Shown one piece after another: positions 63,501 to 64,000 of a stretch of DNA of 64,000 nucleotides. Source of the DNA: Tetrahymena elliotti 4EA (taxonomy: Eukaryota; Ciliophora; Oligohymenophorea; Hymenostomatida; Tetrahymenidae); assembly GCA_000231825.2 (NCBI GenBank), contig JH720340.1, positions 124,001-188,000 on the forward strand. Direction: 5' to 3'. The notes below the pieces were generated by a model. That model worked only from the letters and a program-made list of their open reading frames with translations, ran no database searches and was not told the origin of the DNA. Made by a program: the position numbers and the translations under genes. Numbering within the stretch: position 1 is the stretch's first letter; the number at the start of each line of letters is the position of its first letter.

Positions 63501-64000
63501 ATAAATTAATATAAACTTCATTCAAATCAAATAAAATACAAACTTACGTCTTTTCTTATAACAAAAAGAGTTGCTTCTAAGGAGTAAACAACGGCCTCAC
63601 ACTTCCTTTTGTTAATATTCATCTCTATTTCTTCTTCTCCAAAAATGTTATTTGGCCCTAAAATAGAAATAGGTATTTTCTTTTTGAGTTTCTTTTACAT
63701 TTTATTCTGGTCAACGATGTTATATTTAGCAGATTTACTAGGAGAAAAAGATTTACTGCCTTCTTCATCTTAAGCAAATGGATCCAAAGATATATTAGTG
63801 AATAACTCTATTTCACCTTATTTAATAAAATAAATATACTCTACTTCATCTCCTTACCTATAAATAATATTCTTCTGTTCATATTTTTCAATCTTAATTT
63901 TTAATTTAAATTTTTAAACCCACTAAATTAACTAATTTATTTATTTACATTCATGAAGTGAAGAATTGAAAGCAATTTAGATGGGTGTATCTCTTTAAAA
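60555..64000 (-). CDS. cyclic-nucleotide-binding-domain-like protein, N-terminus beyond window
   Basis: Reads leftward from the right edge to TGA 60555-60557. The visible N-terminal part carries a CNBD-like fold: KNIIYRQGDEVEYIYFIKQG, GEIELF, an insert of about 40 residues, ILGPNNIFGEEEIEM and KRKCEAVVYSLEATLFVIRK. The cassette has FGEE, but the Arg that contacts the cyclic phosphate (R-x-A in active domains) is replaced in KRKCEAV, so nucleotide binding is doubtful. An intron (about 63480-63547, GTAAGT..TTAAG) follows, then one uninterrupted exon of nearly 1,000 codons: a short helix (DCLKLNNTLDIFLKTIENRQ) and then a Ser/Gln/Asn-rich disordered tail with many SPR/SP sites (DSPNSKG, SSPRQSY, QSPRFSE, TSPRGKR, LSPDKTS). 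No kinase or channel segment is visible. Proteins with one degenerate CNBD and a long tail are common in ciliates; role unknown. Confidence 0.8.

Overview
This window comes from a ciliate nuclear genome that uses the Tetrahymena-type code, in which TAA and TAG encode glutamine and TGA is the only stop. Nearly every recognisable protein has in-frame TAA/TAG codons and ends at TGA: the lipase at 3083-3937, the EF-hand protein at 11732-12772, the pyroglutamyl peptidase at 44349-44963. The DNA is extremely AT-rich, genes have many short AT-rich GT..AG introns (about 29-60 bases is common), and 1-3 kb featureless AT-rich spacers separate genes. This fits an oligohymenophorean such as Tetrahymena. 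The species, and whether this is macro- or micronuclear DNA, cannot be told from the window. I saw no telomere repeats, tRNA, rRNA or chromosome-breakage sequence.

Layout, left to right. 1-979 (-): N-terminal half of a long-form tRNase Z, cut by the window edge. 3083-3937 (+): secreted class 3 lipase. 5231-7606 (+): VPS9-domain Rab-GEF-like protein. 8251-10859 (-): NIF/FCP1-type DxDx phosphatase with a long N-terminal extension. 11732-12772 (-): membrane-anchored EF-hand protein. 14372-17898 (+): cGMP-dependent protein kinase (PKG) with two intact and one degenerate cyclic-nucleotide domains. 18146-19244 (+) and 19199-19804 (-): two unknown genes whose 3' ends overlap. 21.1-25.3 kb: candidate multi-exon genes without recognisable family. 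25607-26974 (+): Ser/Pro-rich phosphoprotein-like gene. 28532-31070 (-): long-chain acyl-CoA synthetase. 33664-35468 (+): DHHC palmitoyltransferase. 35840-36590 (+): unknown candidate. 37036-39904 (+): bZIP transcription factor. 40606-43470 (-): coiled-coil protein with a CxxC motif similar to the QRICH2/DUF4795 group. 44349-44963 (-): pyroglutamyl peptidase I. 45466-45886 (+): small MG-starting coiled-coil protein. 47207-51795 (+): very large Gln/Asn-rich coiled-coil protein. 52671-53318 (-): MGNC-starting Asn/Gln-rich protein. 55768-57833 (-): signal peptide/EGF-like/TM/RING-H2 protein. 60555-64000 (-): protein with a cyclic-nucleotide-binding-like domain, cut by the right edge.

There is no operon-like organisation. 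A loose theme is signalling at membranes: PKG, a second CNBD-like protein, an EF-hand protein, a DHHC enzyme, a Rab GEF, and five unrelated proteins starting MG(N/C/Q/K) that are candidates for myristoylation or palmitoylation. That link is inference. Gene models were spliced by eye from frame continuity and GT..AG borders; conserved domains are secure, individual splice sites less so.
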